DNA of 5,395 nt from the NCBI GenBank assembly GCA_018901615.1, contig JAHIEN010000123.1, positions 1-5,395 on the forward strand. Reading direction: 5' to 3'. Position numbers and translations under genes: made by a program. The stretch is from Candidatus Omnitrophota bacterium (GTDB lineage: Bacteria; Omnitrophota; Gorgyraeia; Gorgyraeales; Gorgyraeaceae). Each line of letters opens with the position of its first letter. The stretch's first letter is position 1. Positions 1 through 5,395 of the stretch are shown one piece after another. The notes below the pieces were generated by a model. The model was not told the origin of the DNA and ran no database searches. It was given only the letters and a program-made list of their open reading frames with translations.

Positions 1-666
1 ACAGAAAGGCTCTTGCGGCAGCTGTATATAAATAATGATTGGAAACTGGTATATTATGATAAAAATTCCTGCCTCTTTCTCCTGGACACGCCTGCGAACC
101 AGGATGTCATAAGAAGGCACGGGATTGATTTTAGAAATAGACAACTGGCCGGTTCGGATATCAATATGCACGTAGCGAGGTTTTTTGAAAAGATAGGAGA
201 ACCTGGCCTTGCCGAAGAGATATACGCGCGCATCCTGGAAAGACAGCCGGAATTTTTAGAGGCAGGCAATAACCTGGCCGCGATATATATAGACGGGGGA
301 AGATATAAAGAGGCCATCGACTTATTGCAAAGTTTTTTGGCCCGTTATCCGGGATCAGCTGAGCTTTACGCGAACACAGGGACAGCGTATATGCGATCAG
401 GGGAAATGGGAAAAGGGCTGTTGCTGCTGGAAAAGGCAGCTGACCTTAACCCGTATCTAAGAAAGGCGTCTTATATGATGGGCATCGCTTATATGGAGAG
501 AGGGGAAATTGACAGGGCCTTGCGTCAATTTGTAAAATATTCAAGGCTAGACCCCTATGATCCGGAAGTCCGCAGGATACTAGGCGGAATATATAGACAG
601 AAAGGCCTTTTAAAAAAAGCGGATATTGAATATAATGAGGCAAAGAAGCTGGAAGGCTTGCTATGA
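1..666 (+). CDS. C-terminal part of a TPR-repeat protein, probably the tail of a membrane glycosyltransferase-type protein (5' truncated)
   Basis: The reading frame is open from the first base of the window, so the true start lies upstream; the TTG at 13 is not needed as a start. The 221 visible residues open with a short alpha/beta-like stretch (about residues 8-44) containing WKLVYYD and a later NQDVIRRHGIDF. I associate this pattern with the soluble segment that follows the transmembrane region of PMT/GT39-like or O-antigen-ligase-like proteins; this is inference from memory. Five consecutive tetratricopeptide repeats of about 34 residues then cover roughly residues 54-221. They show the usual small/aromatic pattern, for example NNLAAIYIDGGRYKEAIDLL, ANTGTAYMRSGEM and MMGIAYMERGEIDRAL, with Pro closing most repeats (RQPE, RYPG, LNPY, LDPY). 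TPRs form a superhelical protein-binding scaffold. No membrane segment lies in the visible part. The stop codon overlaps the next start (ATGA, 663-666), indicating translational coupling. The TPR call is secure; the function of the whole protein is not. Confidence 0.85.
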   Translation, partial: TERLLRQLYINNDWKLVYYDKNSCLFLLDTPANQDVIRRHGIDFRNRQLAGSDINMHVARFFEKIGEPGLAEEIYARILERQPEFLEAGNNLAAIYIDGGRYKEAIDLLQSFLARYPGSAELYANTGTAYMRSGEMGKGLLLLEKAADLNPYLRKASYMMGIAYMERGEIDRALRQFVKYSRLDPYDPEVRRILGGIYRQKGLLKKADIEYNEAKKLEGLL

Positions 667-1892
667 GCAAAAATTTTTTTAATTATCTGGAATCCAACAG
701 AAAGAATGTGATCTCTCTTTTGTCTTCTCTGATAGAGATGCCCACGGTTAATCCTCCCGGCGAGAACTATGAAAAGATAGTGTCTTTCCTGGAAAAAAGA
801 TGCAGAGAAACAGGCCTGAATACAAGGAGATACATTACCCCGAAAAAAATACTGCGCAAATTTGGAATCAATGAAGGCTCCGGTAGAATAAGTCTCGTCG
901 CGGACTGGTCAGTAGGAGCAAAAAAGACATTGCACATAGCCTCGCATTATGACGTGGTGCCTGCGACTGATAAATGGAGGACAGACCCTTTTAAGGCTGT
1001 TATTAAAGGCAATAGGATTTATGGCCGGGGCTCAGAAGATATGAAAGGAAATATCGCCTCTGTGCTGTTTGCCCTGGAGGCTATTAAAGGATGCGGGATA
1101 AGGCCTGCCCTGGATCTGCAGCTTTCTTTTACCCCAGACGAGGAAACAGGCGGCAGGACAGGTCTGGGCTACCTTGTGCGTAAGGGCCTGGTCAAGGCGG
1201 ATTACGCAATGAGCGAAGGATATTCAAGCGAGTATGTTTCAATAGGAAACAAGGGAGTCATTTGGGCCGAGGTCACAGTGAAGGGAAAGGCCTCGCACGC
1301 GTCCATGCCGCACAGGGGAGTTAACGCGTTTGAAAGGATGGCCATATTATGGTCTGAATTAGAAAAGTTAAAGAAAAGGATAGAGAGGAGAAGGACCAGA
1401 TTTAATATGCGCGATGCTGTTTCAAGAAGGCCGAGTTTAGTAATGGGCGGATTACTGGAAGGCGGGGTCAAGGTGAATGTTGTGCCGGGCATAGTGCGAT
1501 TCAGTATTGACAGAAGATTAATACCGGAAGAAAATGTGAACCTGGCTCGAAAAGAGTTAGAGAAAGTCATAAAAAGATTCAATGCCAGATACAGAGATTC
1601 CAAAGTCAGTATAAAATTTTCTTCACAAGAGAGGCCGTCTATTTCCCCTGATGACAGGAATTTTTTTAAGGTCGTGTCTCGCGCGGTAGAAGAGACTACT
1701 GGCCGTCGCGCCCGGTTTTGCCTGATGCCCGGAGCGACAGACCTGAGATATTTTATGTGGAAAGGCGTGCCTGCCCTGGGCTATAGCGCAAGGGGCGGGG
1801 AGACCTGGCACAGCGACAATGAATTCGTCTATATAGACAGTCTTATTGACACCGCAAAGGTCTATGCGTCAGTAATGACCAAGTTAAGGTGA
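663..1892 (+). CDS. M20-family zinc metallohydrolase (ArgE/DapE/CPG2-like peptidase or deacylase)
   Basis: This complete 409-residue protein is close to the usual size of bacterial M20 enzymes, which hydrolyse amide bonds of N-acyl amino acids or small peptides with a two-zinc centre, normally in the cytoplasm. The metal-site motifs are all in order. HYDVVP contains H95 and D97. GRGSEDMKG contains D126, the expected bridging aspartate. DEETGG contains E160, the expected general base, and E161, a metal ligand. SEG contains E185, and TWHSDNEFV contains H383. The lid/dimerisation domain spans about residues 195-315, with GKASHASMP (H212) and VNVVPG (271-276), both typical of the family. PGATDLRYF (356-364) precedes the last ligand. 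No signal peptide is visible. The ATG at 663 overlaps the upstream stop, and a good Shine-Dalgarno GGAAGG (651-656) sits 6 bases before it. Family membership is firm. Substrate is not: acetylornithine, succinyl-diaminopimelate, carnosine-like dipeptides and others all fit, and no arg or lys genes lie nearby, so no gene symbol is given. Confidence 0.93.
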   Translation: MSKNFFNYLESNRKNVISLLSSLIEMPTVNPPGENYEKIVSFLEKRCRETGLNTRRYITPKKILRKFGINEGSGRISLVADWSVGAKKTLHIASHYDVVPATDKWRTDPFKAVIKGNRIYGRGSEDMKGNIASVLFALEAIKGCGIRPALDLQLSFTPDEETGGRTGLGYLVRKGLVKADYAMSEGYSSEYVSIGNKGVIWAEVTVKGKASHASMPHRGVNAFERMAILWSELEKLKKRIERRRTRFNMRDAVSRRPSLVMGGLLEGGVKVNVVPGIVRFSIDRRLIPEENVNLARKELEKVIKRFNARYRDSKVSIKFSSQERPSISPDDRNFFKVVSRAVEETTGRRARFCLMPGATDLRYFMWKGVPALGYSARGGETWHSDNEFVYIDSLIDTAKVYASVMTKLR

Positions 1893-1910
1893 AATATTGG
1901 ACAGGACGAT

Positions 1911-4739
1911 ATGAAAGAAGAATTCATAAGAATAGTTGGCGCTAAGGAGCATAATCTTAAAAATATCAGCCTGAATATCCCGCGCGATAAACTTGTGGTG
2001 ATCACCGGGTTGAGCGGTTCAGGAAAGTCCTCGCTTGCCTTTGACACGATCTACGCAGAAGGCCAGCGCAGGTACGTGGAAAGCCTTTCTGCCTACGCGC
2101 GGCAGTTTCTGGAACAGCTTGAGAAACCTGATGTCGAACATATAGAAGGCATGTCGCCCGCTATTTCTATTGAACAGAGAAGCGCAGGAAGTAATCCGCG
2201 TTCTACAGTAGCTACTACTACCGAGGTCTATGACTACCTGAGGCTTTTATTCGCGAGGATAGGCACGCCTTATTGCCATAAGTGCGGACAGAAGATAGTG
2301 CGTCAAACCCAGGATGAGATACTGGACAGGATCCTGCAATACCCGGACGGTACCAAGCTTTTAGTGCTGGCGCCTGTTATTAGAGGCCGAAAAGGCGAAT
2401 ATAATAGTTTGTTTGAAGAATTAAAAAAACAGGGTTTTGTAAGGGCCAGAGTAGACGGAAGTATATTCTCATTGGAAAAAAAGATAAAGATAGATAAGAA
2501 TAAAAAACACACAATAGAAGTGGTTGTGGACAGGCTTGTCATTGAAAAAGACGCGCGCGACAGATTAGCTGATTCAATAGAGATCGCGTTAAAAGTCGGA
2601 AAGGGCCTGGTGCTGGTGTCAAAAGATTTTCCGGACGACTCCACCTTTCCCAAGGTAGTGCTGCCAAAGGCAGAAGAGGTCCTTTTTAGTGAGTTATATT
2701 CCTGCCCTAAATGCGGCGTAAGTTATGAAGAGATAGAACCCAGGATATTTTCATTCAACAGCCCGTATGGCGCGTGTCAGGCATGCGGAGGCCTGGGCAC
2801 AAAGGTAGACATAGATATAGACCTTGTAATACCGGACAAGGCAAGGCCTTTAAAACAGGCAATAAAACCATGGCGCGTAGGAGGCATGAGGATCATACTG
2901 TACTACAGAAGGCGCTTGAGAAAATTTGCTCATGAACACGGCTTTGAACTGGAGACGCCTTTTGATCAGATACCTGATGACGCAAGAGATGTGATTATCA
3001 ATGGATCAAAGCCCGATGACCAGCCTTATTTTGAAGGGATCATACCCAATCTCCTGAGGCGGCTAAAAGAGACAGATAGCGAATTCATGCGGAGGGAGAT
3101 CAATAAATACACAAGCGAGACCGTTTGTCCCGCGTGTCAGGGCAGGCGGTTAAGACCAGAAAGCCTTTCTATAAAAATAGGAGACAGATCTATAAGTAAT
3201 GTCGCGGCTCTTTCAATCAAAGAGGCCAGAGAGTTCTTTCTTAGCTTAAGGCTCACTGAAAAACAGGAGAAGATAGCTCATCAGATTTTAAAAGAGATAA
3301 AAGAGCGCCTGAATTTTATGGCTAACGTAGGGCTGGATTACCTGACGCTCGACAGGCAAAGCTCGACTCTTTCCGGAGGCGAGGCCCAGAGGATCAGGCT
3401 TGCCACGCAGATAGGCGCGGGTCTTGTAGGGGTGGTGTATATTCTGGATGAACCCAGCATAGGCCTGCACCAGAAAGACAATTCAAAGTTACTGGATACA
3501 TTGAAGGCATTAAGAGACCTTGGCAATACCTTGATAGTGGTCGAGCACGACGAAGCCACAATAAGGAAAGCTGATCATATAATAGATCTTGGCCCTGGGG
3601 CAGGCAAACATGGCGGGTATATTGTCGCCGAGGGCAGCCTTGATAAAATTTTGAAATCCAAAGAGTCTTTGACAGGAAAATATCTGCGCGGCCAGCTGGA
3701 GATACCCATACCGGAGAAAAGGAGAAAAAAAGCAAAGGCAACGTCGCTTGTCATAAAAGGCGCCATGGAGCATAATCTGAAAAATATAGACGTTGAGATA
3801 CCTCTTGGTCTTTTTGTGTGCGTCACAGGCGTTTCAGGTTCAGGTAAGAGCACGCTCGTGGACGACATACTTTACAGGGCGCTTTCAAAGCATATTTACG
3901 GCTCAAGGCAGAGGCCGGGTCTTCATAAAAAAATAAATGGAATAGAAAATATAGATAAAGTGGTGGTGGTTGACCAGACGCCTATCGGCAGGACACCCCG
4001 CTCCAATCCTGCGACATACACAGGTGTTTTTTCTTTTGTAAGAGATGTGTTCGCCAGGCTGCCAGAGGCAAGGATGAAAGGATACAGGCCTGGTCGTTTC
4101 AGTTTCAATGTGAAAGGCGGGAGGTGTGAGGCCTGCCAGGGAGACGGCATAAAAAAAATAGAGATGCATTTTCTGCCGGATGTGTATGTAAAATGCGAGG
4201 TCTGTAACGGCAGGCGCTACAATCATGAAACGCTCCAGGTCCTGTACAAAGGCAAATCAATAGCAGACGCGCTGGAGATGACAGTTGAAGACGCAACCGC
4301 GCTTTTTAAAAACATCCCGCATGTACATCAAAAATTAAAGATACTCAATGAAGTCGGGCTTGGTTATATTGAGCTGGGCCAGTCTGCGACCACGCTTTCA
4401 GGGGGCGAGGCGCAGAGGGTAAAACTTGCCACAGAGCTCAGCAAGATAGGCACAGGCAAGACCCTTTACATCCTTGATGAGCCCACCACAGGGCTTCACT
4501 TTGCTGATATTGAAAAATTACTGGGCGTCCTCCATGCCCTTGTAGACGCGAAAAACACAGTCCTTGTCATAGAACATAACCTGGATGTCATAAAATCAGC
4601 TGATCACATAATAGATCTCGGCCCAGGAGGAGGAGACGCGGGAGGCAATGTAGTGGCCCATGGCACGCCCGAAGAAATAATCAATGCAAGAAATTCGTAT
4701 ACAGGCGCATACCTTAAACAACACACCAAGATCTCTTGA
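1911..4739 (+). CDS. uvrA: UvrA, excinuclease ABC subunit A
   Basis: UvrA is the damage-sensing ATPase of nucleotide excision repair. It dimerises, binds distorted DNA, loads UvrB and leaves before UvrC cuts. The protein is full length at 942 residues (E. coli UvrA is 940). The first ABC module has Walker A GLSGSGKS (33-40), signature LSGGEAQR (487-494), Walker B YILDEP (510-515, E514) and switch H546. The UvrB-binding region lies between about 120 and 250. The first zinc module has C265, C268, C289 and C292 around EPRIFSFNSPYGAC; another CxxC pair (406, 409) lies in the insertion domain. The second ABC module has Walker A GVSGSGKS (640-647), signature LSGGEAQR (829-836), Walker B YILDEP (853-858, E857) and H889. 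The DNA-binding zinc finger uses C739, C742, C762 and C765. An extra CxxC at 122/125 is absent from the E. coli protein. The ATG at 1911 follows an AGGA (1903-1906) and gives the canonical N-terminus. It starts 18 bases after the M20 gene, suggesting co-transcription. No LexA-type box is evident just upstream. Confidence 0.99.
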   Translation: MKEEFIRIVGAKEHNLKNISLNIPRDKLVVITGLSGSGKSSLAFDTIYAEGQRRYVESLSAYARQFLEQLEKPDVEHIEGMSPAISIEQRSAGSNPRSTVATTTEVYDYLRLLFARIGTPYCHKCGQKIVRQTQDEILDRILQYPDGTKLLVLAPVIRGRKGEYNSLFEELKKQGFVRARVDGSIFSLEKKIKIDKNKKHTIEVVVDRLVIEKDARDRLADSIEIALKVGKGLVLVSKDFPDDSTFPKVVLPKAEEVLFSELYSCPKCGVSYEEIEPRIFSFNSPYGACQACGGLGTKVDIDIDLVIPDKARPLKQAIKPWRVGGMRIILYYRRRLRKFAHEHGFELETPFDQIPDDARDVIINGSKPDDQPYFEGIIPNLLRRLKETDSEFMRREINKYTSETVCPACQGRRLRPESLSIKIGDRSISNVAALSIKEAREFFLSLRLTEKQEKIAHQILKEIKERLNFMANVGLDYLTLDRQSSTLSGGEAQRIRLATQIGAGLVGVVYILDEPSIGLHQKDNSKLLDTLKALRDLGNTLIVVEHDEATIRKADHIIDLGPGAGKHGGYIVAEGSLDKILKSKESLTGKYLRGQLEIPIPEKRRKKAKATSLVIKGAMEHNLKNIDVEIPLGLFVCVTGVSGSGKSTLVDDILYRALSKHIYGSRQRPGLHKKINGIENIDKVVVVDQTPIGRTPRSNPATYTGVFSFVRDVFARLPEARMKGYRPGRFSFNVKGGRCEACQGDGIKKIEMHFLPDVYVKCEVCNGRRYNHETLQVLYKGKSIADALEMTVEDATALFKNIPHVHQKLKILNEVGLGYIELGQSATTLSGGEAQRVKLATELSKIGTGKTLYILDEPTTGLHFADIEKLLGVLHALVDAKNTVLVIEHNLDVIKSADHIIDLGPGGGDAGGNVVAHGTPEEIINARNSYTGAYLKQHTKIS

Positions 4740-4811
4740 GCCTAATTTTGCTCTATTTGAACAATTACGCTACACTCTTAAGCGCATAACAGGCCCTGCT
4801 CGCTCAGTCGA

Positions 4812-4846
4812 AGATTTGCCCCCAGCTATTCCAAATCTACTTGGGG
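4812..4846 (+). other. Possible H-type pseudoknot within the inverted-repeat element
   Basis: AGATTTG (4812-4818) is perfectly complementary to CAAATCT (4832-4838), giving a 7-bp stem with a 13-base loop. The loop contains CCCCA (4820-4824), which is complementary to TGGGG (4842-4846) just downstream of the stem, so both helices could form together as a pseudoknot. The connecting loops would be 1, 7 and 3 bases; the 3-base crossing is tight, so the two helices may instead be alternatives. The second helix alone is followed by CCGCCTTTT and could act as a weak terminator behind uvrA. This is seen by eye only; no folding energy was computed. Confidence 0.35.
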
Positions 4847-4870
4847 CCGCCTTTTATACAGCATTTTGTC

Positions 4871-4944
4871 GGGGGCGAGAAAACTCACCCCACACCAAAC
4901 TGCCTCTGGCAGTAAGGTGTGGGGCTCGGACAGTTCTCGCCCTT
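4871..4944. repeat. Three-tier hairpin at the centre of the inverted-repeat element
   Basis: Three inverted repeats are nested around one centre. The outer stem is GGGCGAGAA (4873-4881) with TTCTCGCCC (4934-4942), which two G-U pairs could extend to 4871/4944. The middle stem is CCCCACACC (4888-4896) with GGTGTGGGG (4916-4924). The inner stem is ACTGCC (4899-4904) with GGCAGT (4908-4913), closing a TCT triloop. An AA/AA internal loop lies between the middle and inner stems, and a 6/9-base internal loop lies between the outer and middle stems. That is 24 Watson-Crick pairs in 74 bases. The 3' side runs into TTTTAAAA (4943-4950), so on the plus strand it could also terminate transcription, though four Ts make a weak tract. 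Confidence 0.75.
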
Positions 4945-5033
4945 TTAAAAACCGCCAAAATACTGTCTAAAAGACTAAATCTTCCATTCGCGATCAGGCC
5001 CTGTTACGCGCTTATATTCTCGTCTTTTCGTAG

Positions 5034-5046
5034 GCCCTGCCAGGGC
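5034..5046. repeat. Short GC-rich palindrome
   Basis: GCCCTG (5034-5039) and CAGGGC (5041-5046) are perfect inverted repeats around a single C. It lies just outside the larger element, and its left arm carries a third copy of the AGGCCCTG motif found at the tips of that element (4791-4798 and 4996-5003). As RNA it could form five G-C/A-U pairs with a three-base loop. No T-tract follows, so it is not a terminator. Its role is unknown; an odd-centred palindrome can also be a protein-binding site. Confidence 0.4.
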
Positions 5047-5105
5047 AGAAAGACATCTGAGCCGTATGATAAGAAACTGTAACGCAACTCTTCAAATATT
5101 ATACT

Positions 5106-5135
5106 ATGCCCCCAGAAAACCCTTCCCATGCCCCC
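5106..5135 (+). repeat. Direct repeat ATGCCCCC with 22-bp spacing, possible operator
   Basis: ATGCCCCC occurs at 5106-5113 and again at 5128-5135, start to start 22 bp, about two helical turns. The second copy covers the last base of the proposed -35 hexamer and the first part of the promoter spacer. That is the arrangement expected of an operator bound by a dimeric regulator on one DNA face. The motif is only 8 bases long and C-rich, so chance remains possible. No regulator gene is in the window. Confidence 0.3.
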
Positions 5136-5151
5136 TATTTTATGCTATAAT
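5123..5151 (+). promoter_or_regulatory. Sigma-70-type promoter with extended -10 for the downstream gene
   Basis: TATAAT (5146-5151) matches the -10 consensus exactly and is preceded by TGC, giving the extended -10 form TGnTATAAT. A weak -35, TTCCCA (5123-5128, 4 of 6 matches to TTGACA), sits at the ideal 17-bp spacing; a perfect extended -10 can tolerate a poor -35. The start site would fall near 5158, leaving a leader of about 60 bases before the start codon at 5221. A second TATAAT at 5184-5189 lies in the loop of the terminator hairpin but lacks a recognisable -35. Confidence 0.65.
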
Positions 5152-5176
5152 TACTATACAATATAACTCAACCAAT

Positions 5177-5211
5177 ATAGCCTTATAATACAAGGACAAG
5201 GCTATTTTTTT
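5177..5211 (+). terminator. Intrinsic terminator in the leader of the downstream gene
   Basis: ATAGCCTT (5177-5184) pairs perfectly with AAGGCTAT (5198-5205), giving an 8-bp stem with a 13-base loop followed directly by seven Ts (5205-5211). This is the canonical Rho-independent layout, although the stem is only moderately GC-rich. It lies downstream of the predicted promoter and ends one base before the Shine-Dalgarno of the next gene, so transcripts from that promoter must pass it. The loop holds AAGG (5192-5195), which can pair with CCTT (5181-5184) as a short competing stem. It may act as an attenuator, or simply block read-through from upstream if the real start site is later. Confidence 0.65.
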
Positions 5212-5220
5212 AGGTAGATT

Positions 5221-5395
5221 ATGATGAAGATTGGAAAAGGATTGAGTTTAGCCTTAATAATGACTTTCCTATGCCAGAGTGTGGTTTTTTGCCTTCCAGA
5301 GAAGAATACTGCATTAAGACCTGCCTTGCAAAGCAATGCTCTAATGAAAAAAACAGTTAATGTTTTAGAGCAAGACCAACTATGGCCAAAGCTAG
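5221..5395 (+). CDS. N-terminus of a secreted protein of unknown function (3' truncated)
   Basis: Fifty-eight codons are open to the window edge. Translation begins MMKIGKGLSLALIMTFLCQS: a short basic n-region (K3, K6), then a hydrophobic core at about residues 8-23, then CLPEKNTALRP. This is a typical Sec signal peptide. Cleavage after C24 (V22-F23-C24) is plausible. Neither C18 (preceded by TFL) nor C24 (preceded by VVF) makes a good lipobox, so a lipoprotein is unlikely. The mature part seen so far is mostly polar and has no recognisable domain. ATG codons stand at 5221 and 5224; AGG at 5212-5214 lies 6 bases before the first and 9 before the second, so either may serve. The gene has its own extended -10 promoter and an intrinsic terminator in the leader, and is separate from the uvrA transcription unit. 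No function is assigned. Confidence 0.75.
   Translation, partial: MMKIGKGLSLALIMTFLCQSVVFCLPEKNTALRPALQSNALMKKTVNVLEQDQLWPKL

Larger units (their letters stand above)
4779..5014. repeat. Inverted-repeat-bounded element of about 236 bp (MITE-like or structured RNA)
   Basis: The left tip (4779-4798, beginning TAAGCGCATAAC) is the reverse complement of the right tip (4995-5014, ending GTTACGCGCTTA) at 18 of 20 positions. The mismatches are 4786/5007 (A/C) and 4794/4999 (C/C). Complementarity continues inward: TCGC at 4800-4803 pairs with GCGA at 4990-4993, and after a small 6/5 internal loop GAAGATTT at 4810-4817 pairs with AAATCTTC at 4977-4984. The arms are therefore about 38 bases each. A TA dinucleotide stands at both outer ends, compatible with a TA target duplication but also simply part of the palindrome. 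The interior encodes no transposase. Long terminal inverted repeats, small size and no coding capacity fit a non-autonomous miniature transposable element. A closing helix around internal hairpins would equally fit a structured RNA. Copy number cannot be judged from one locus. Confidence 0.6.
4740..5220. other. Intergenic region without a convincing gene
   Basis: This stretch of 481 bases separates uvrA from the next gene. It is rich in inverted repeats rather than codons. In order it holds about 40 bases of plain AT-rich sequence; an inverted-repeat-bounded element (4779-5014) with internal hairpins; a short GC-rich palindrome (5034-5046); a featureless AT-rich stretch; a C-rich direct repeat (5106-5135); a promoter (5123-5151); and an intrinsic terminator (5177-5211). 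There is no clear intrinsic terminator immediately behind the uvrA stop. The hairpins inside the element, followed by short T runs (4851-4855 and 4943-4946), are the first candidates for ending the uvrA transcript. Confidence 0.8.

Noticed and set aside
1202..1603. Minus-strand open frame of 133 codons opposite the M20 gene
   Set aside because: It lies wholly antisense to conserved M20 motifs and has no recognisable domain; it is a shadow of the real gene.
3394..3868. Several overlapping minus-strand open frames opposite uvrA
   Set aside because: All are antisense to the conserved ABC signature, Walker B and second Walker A regions of uvrA and have no own start signals or family features.
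4757..4785. TTGAAC as a -35 for a promoter driving the inverted-repeat element
   Set aside because: The position 17 bp downstream holds GC-rich AAGCGC, not a -10, so no promoter is supported.
4684..5082. A 132-codon plus-strand open frame starting inside the end of uvrA and crossing the inverted-repeat element
   Set aside because: It has no convincing ribosome binding site, starts inside uvrA in another frame, and runs straight through paired stems whose bases are explained by folding. Its translation resembles no family I know and looks like a chance frame through a GC-rich repeat.
4765..5094. TTACGCTACACTCTTAA (4765-4781) resembling TAACGCAACTCTTCAA (5080-5095) as a possible target-site duplication around the element
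   Set aside because: The match needs a gap and several mismatches, and the right copy lies 66 bases outside the inverted-repeat boundary, so it does not fit a clean duplication.
5221..5395. Lipoprotein interpretation of the last gene
   Set aside because: The cysteines at residues 18 and 24 are preceded by TFL and VVF, which do not fit the lipobox requirement for a small residue at -1.

Overview
The window reads as a bacterial chromosome segment of moderate GC content. It holds a tightly packed run of three plus-strand genes, then about 480 bases without a convincing gene, then the first 58 codons of a fourth plus-strand gene. The codon style, the TPR tail that appears to belong to a membrane glycosyltransferase-type protein, and the secreted protein with a Leu-Arg-Pro motif just after its signal peptide suggest an uncultured lineage such as Candidatus Omnitrophota. 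That assignment is an impression from protein style, not proof, because no rRNA or other taxonomic marker is present.

Bases 1-4739 look like one transcription unit. A 5'-truncated CDS ends in about five tetratricopeptide repeats (1-666). It overlaps by four bases (ATGA) a complete M20-family zinc peptidase/deacylase (663-1892). Only 18 bases later comes a complete, textbook uvrA (1911-4739, 942 aa), the damage-recognition ATPase of nucleotide excision repair. The three genes have no obvious shared pathway, so the cluster is probably shared transcription rather than a functional module. No promoter is visible inside it.

Bases 4740-5220 are the most interesting part. They contain a roughly 236-bp element (4779-5014) bounded by long imperfect inverted repeats, 18 of 20 matching at the tips with further matches inward. 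Inside are a possible pseudoknot (4812-4846) and a strong three-tier hairpin (4871-4944). This looks like a non-autonomous mobile element of MITE type or a structured RNA; the sequence alone does not decide. Downstream are a C-rich direct repeat with 22-bp spacing (5106-5135), a promoter with a perfect extended -10 (5123-5151), and an intrinsic terminator (5177-5211) whose T-tract directly abuts the ribosome binding site of the next gene.

The last gene (5221 to the window edge) encodes a protein with a clear N-terminal signal peptide and no recognisable domain in the visible part. A terminator between its promoter and its start codon raises the possibility of leader attenuation. I found no CRISPR array, tRNA, rRNA, transposase or defence gene.
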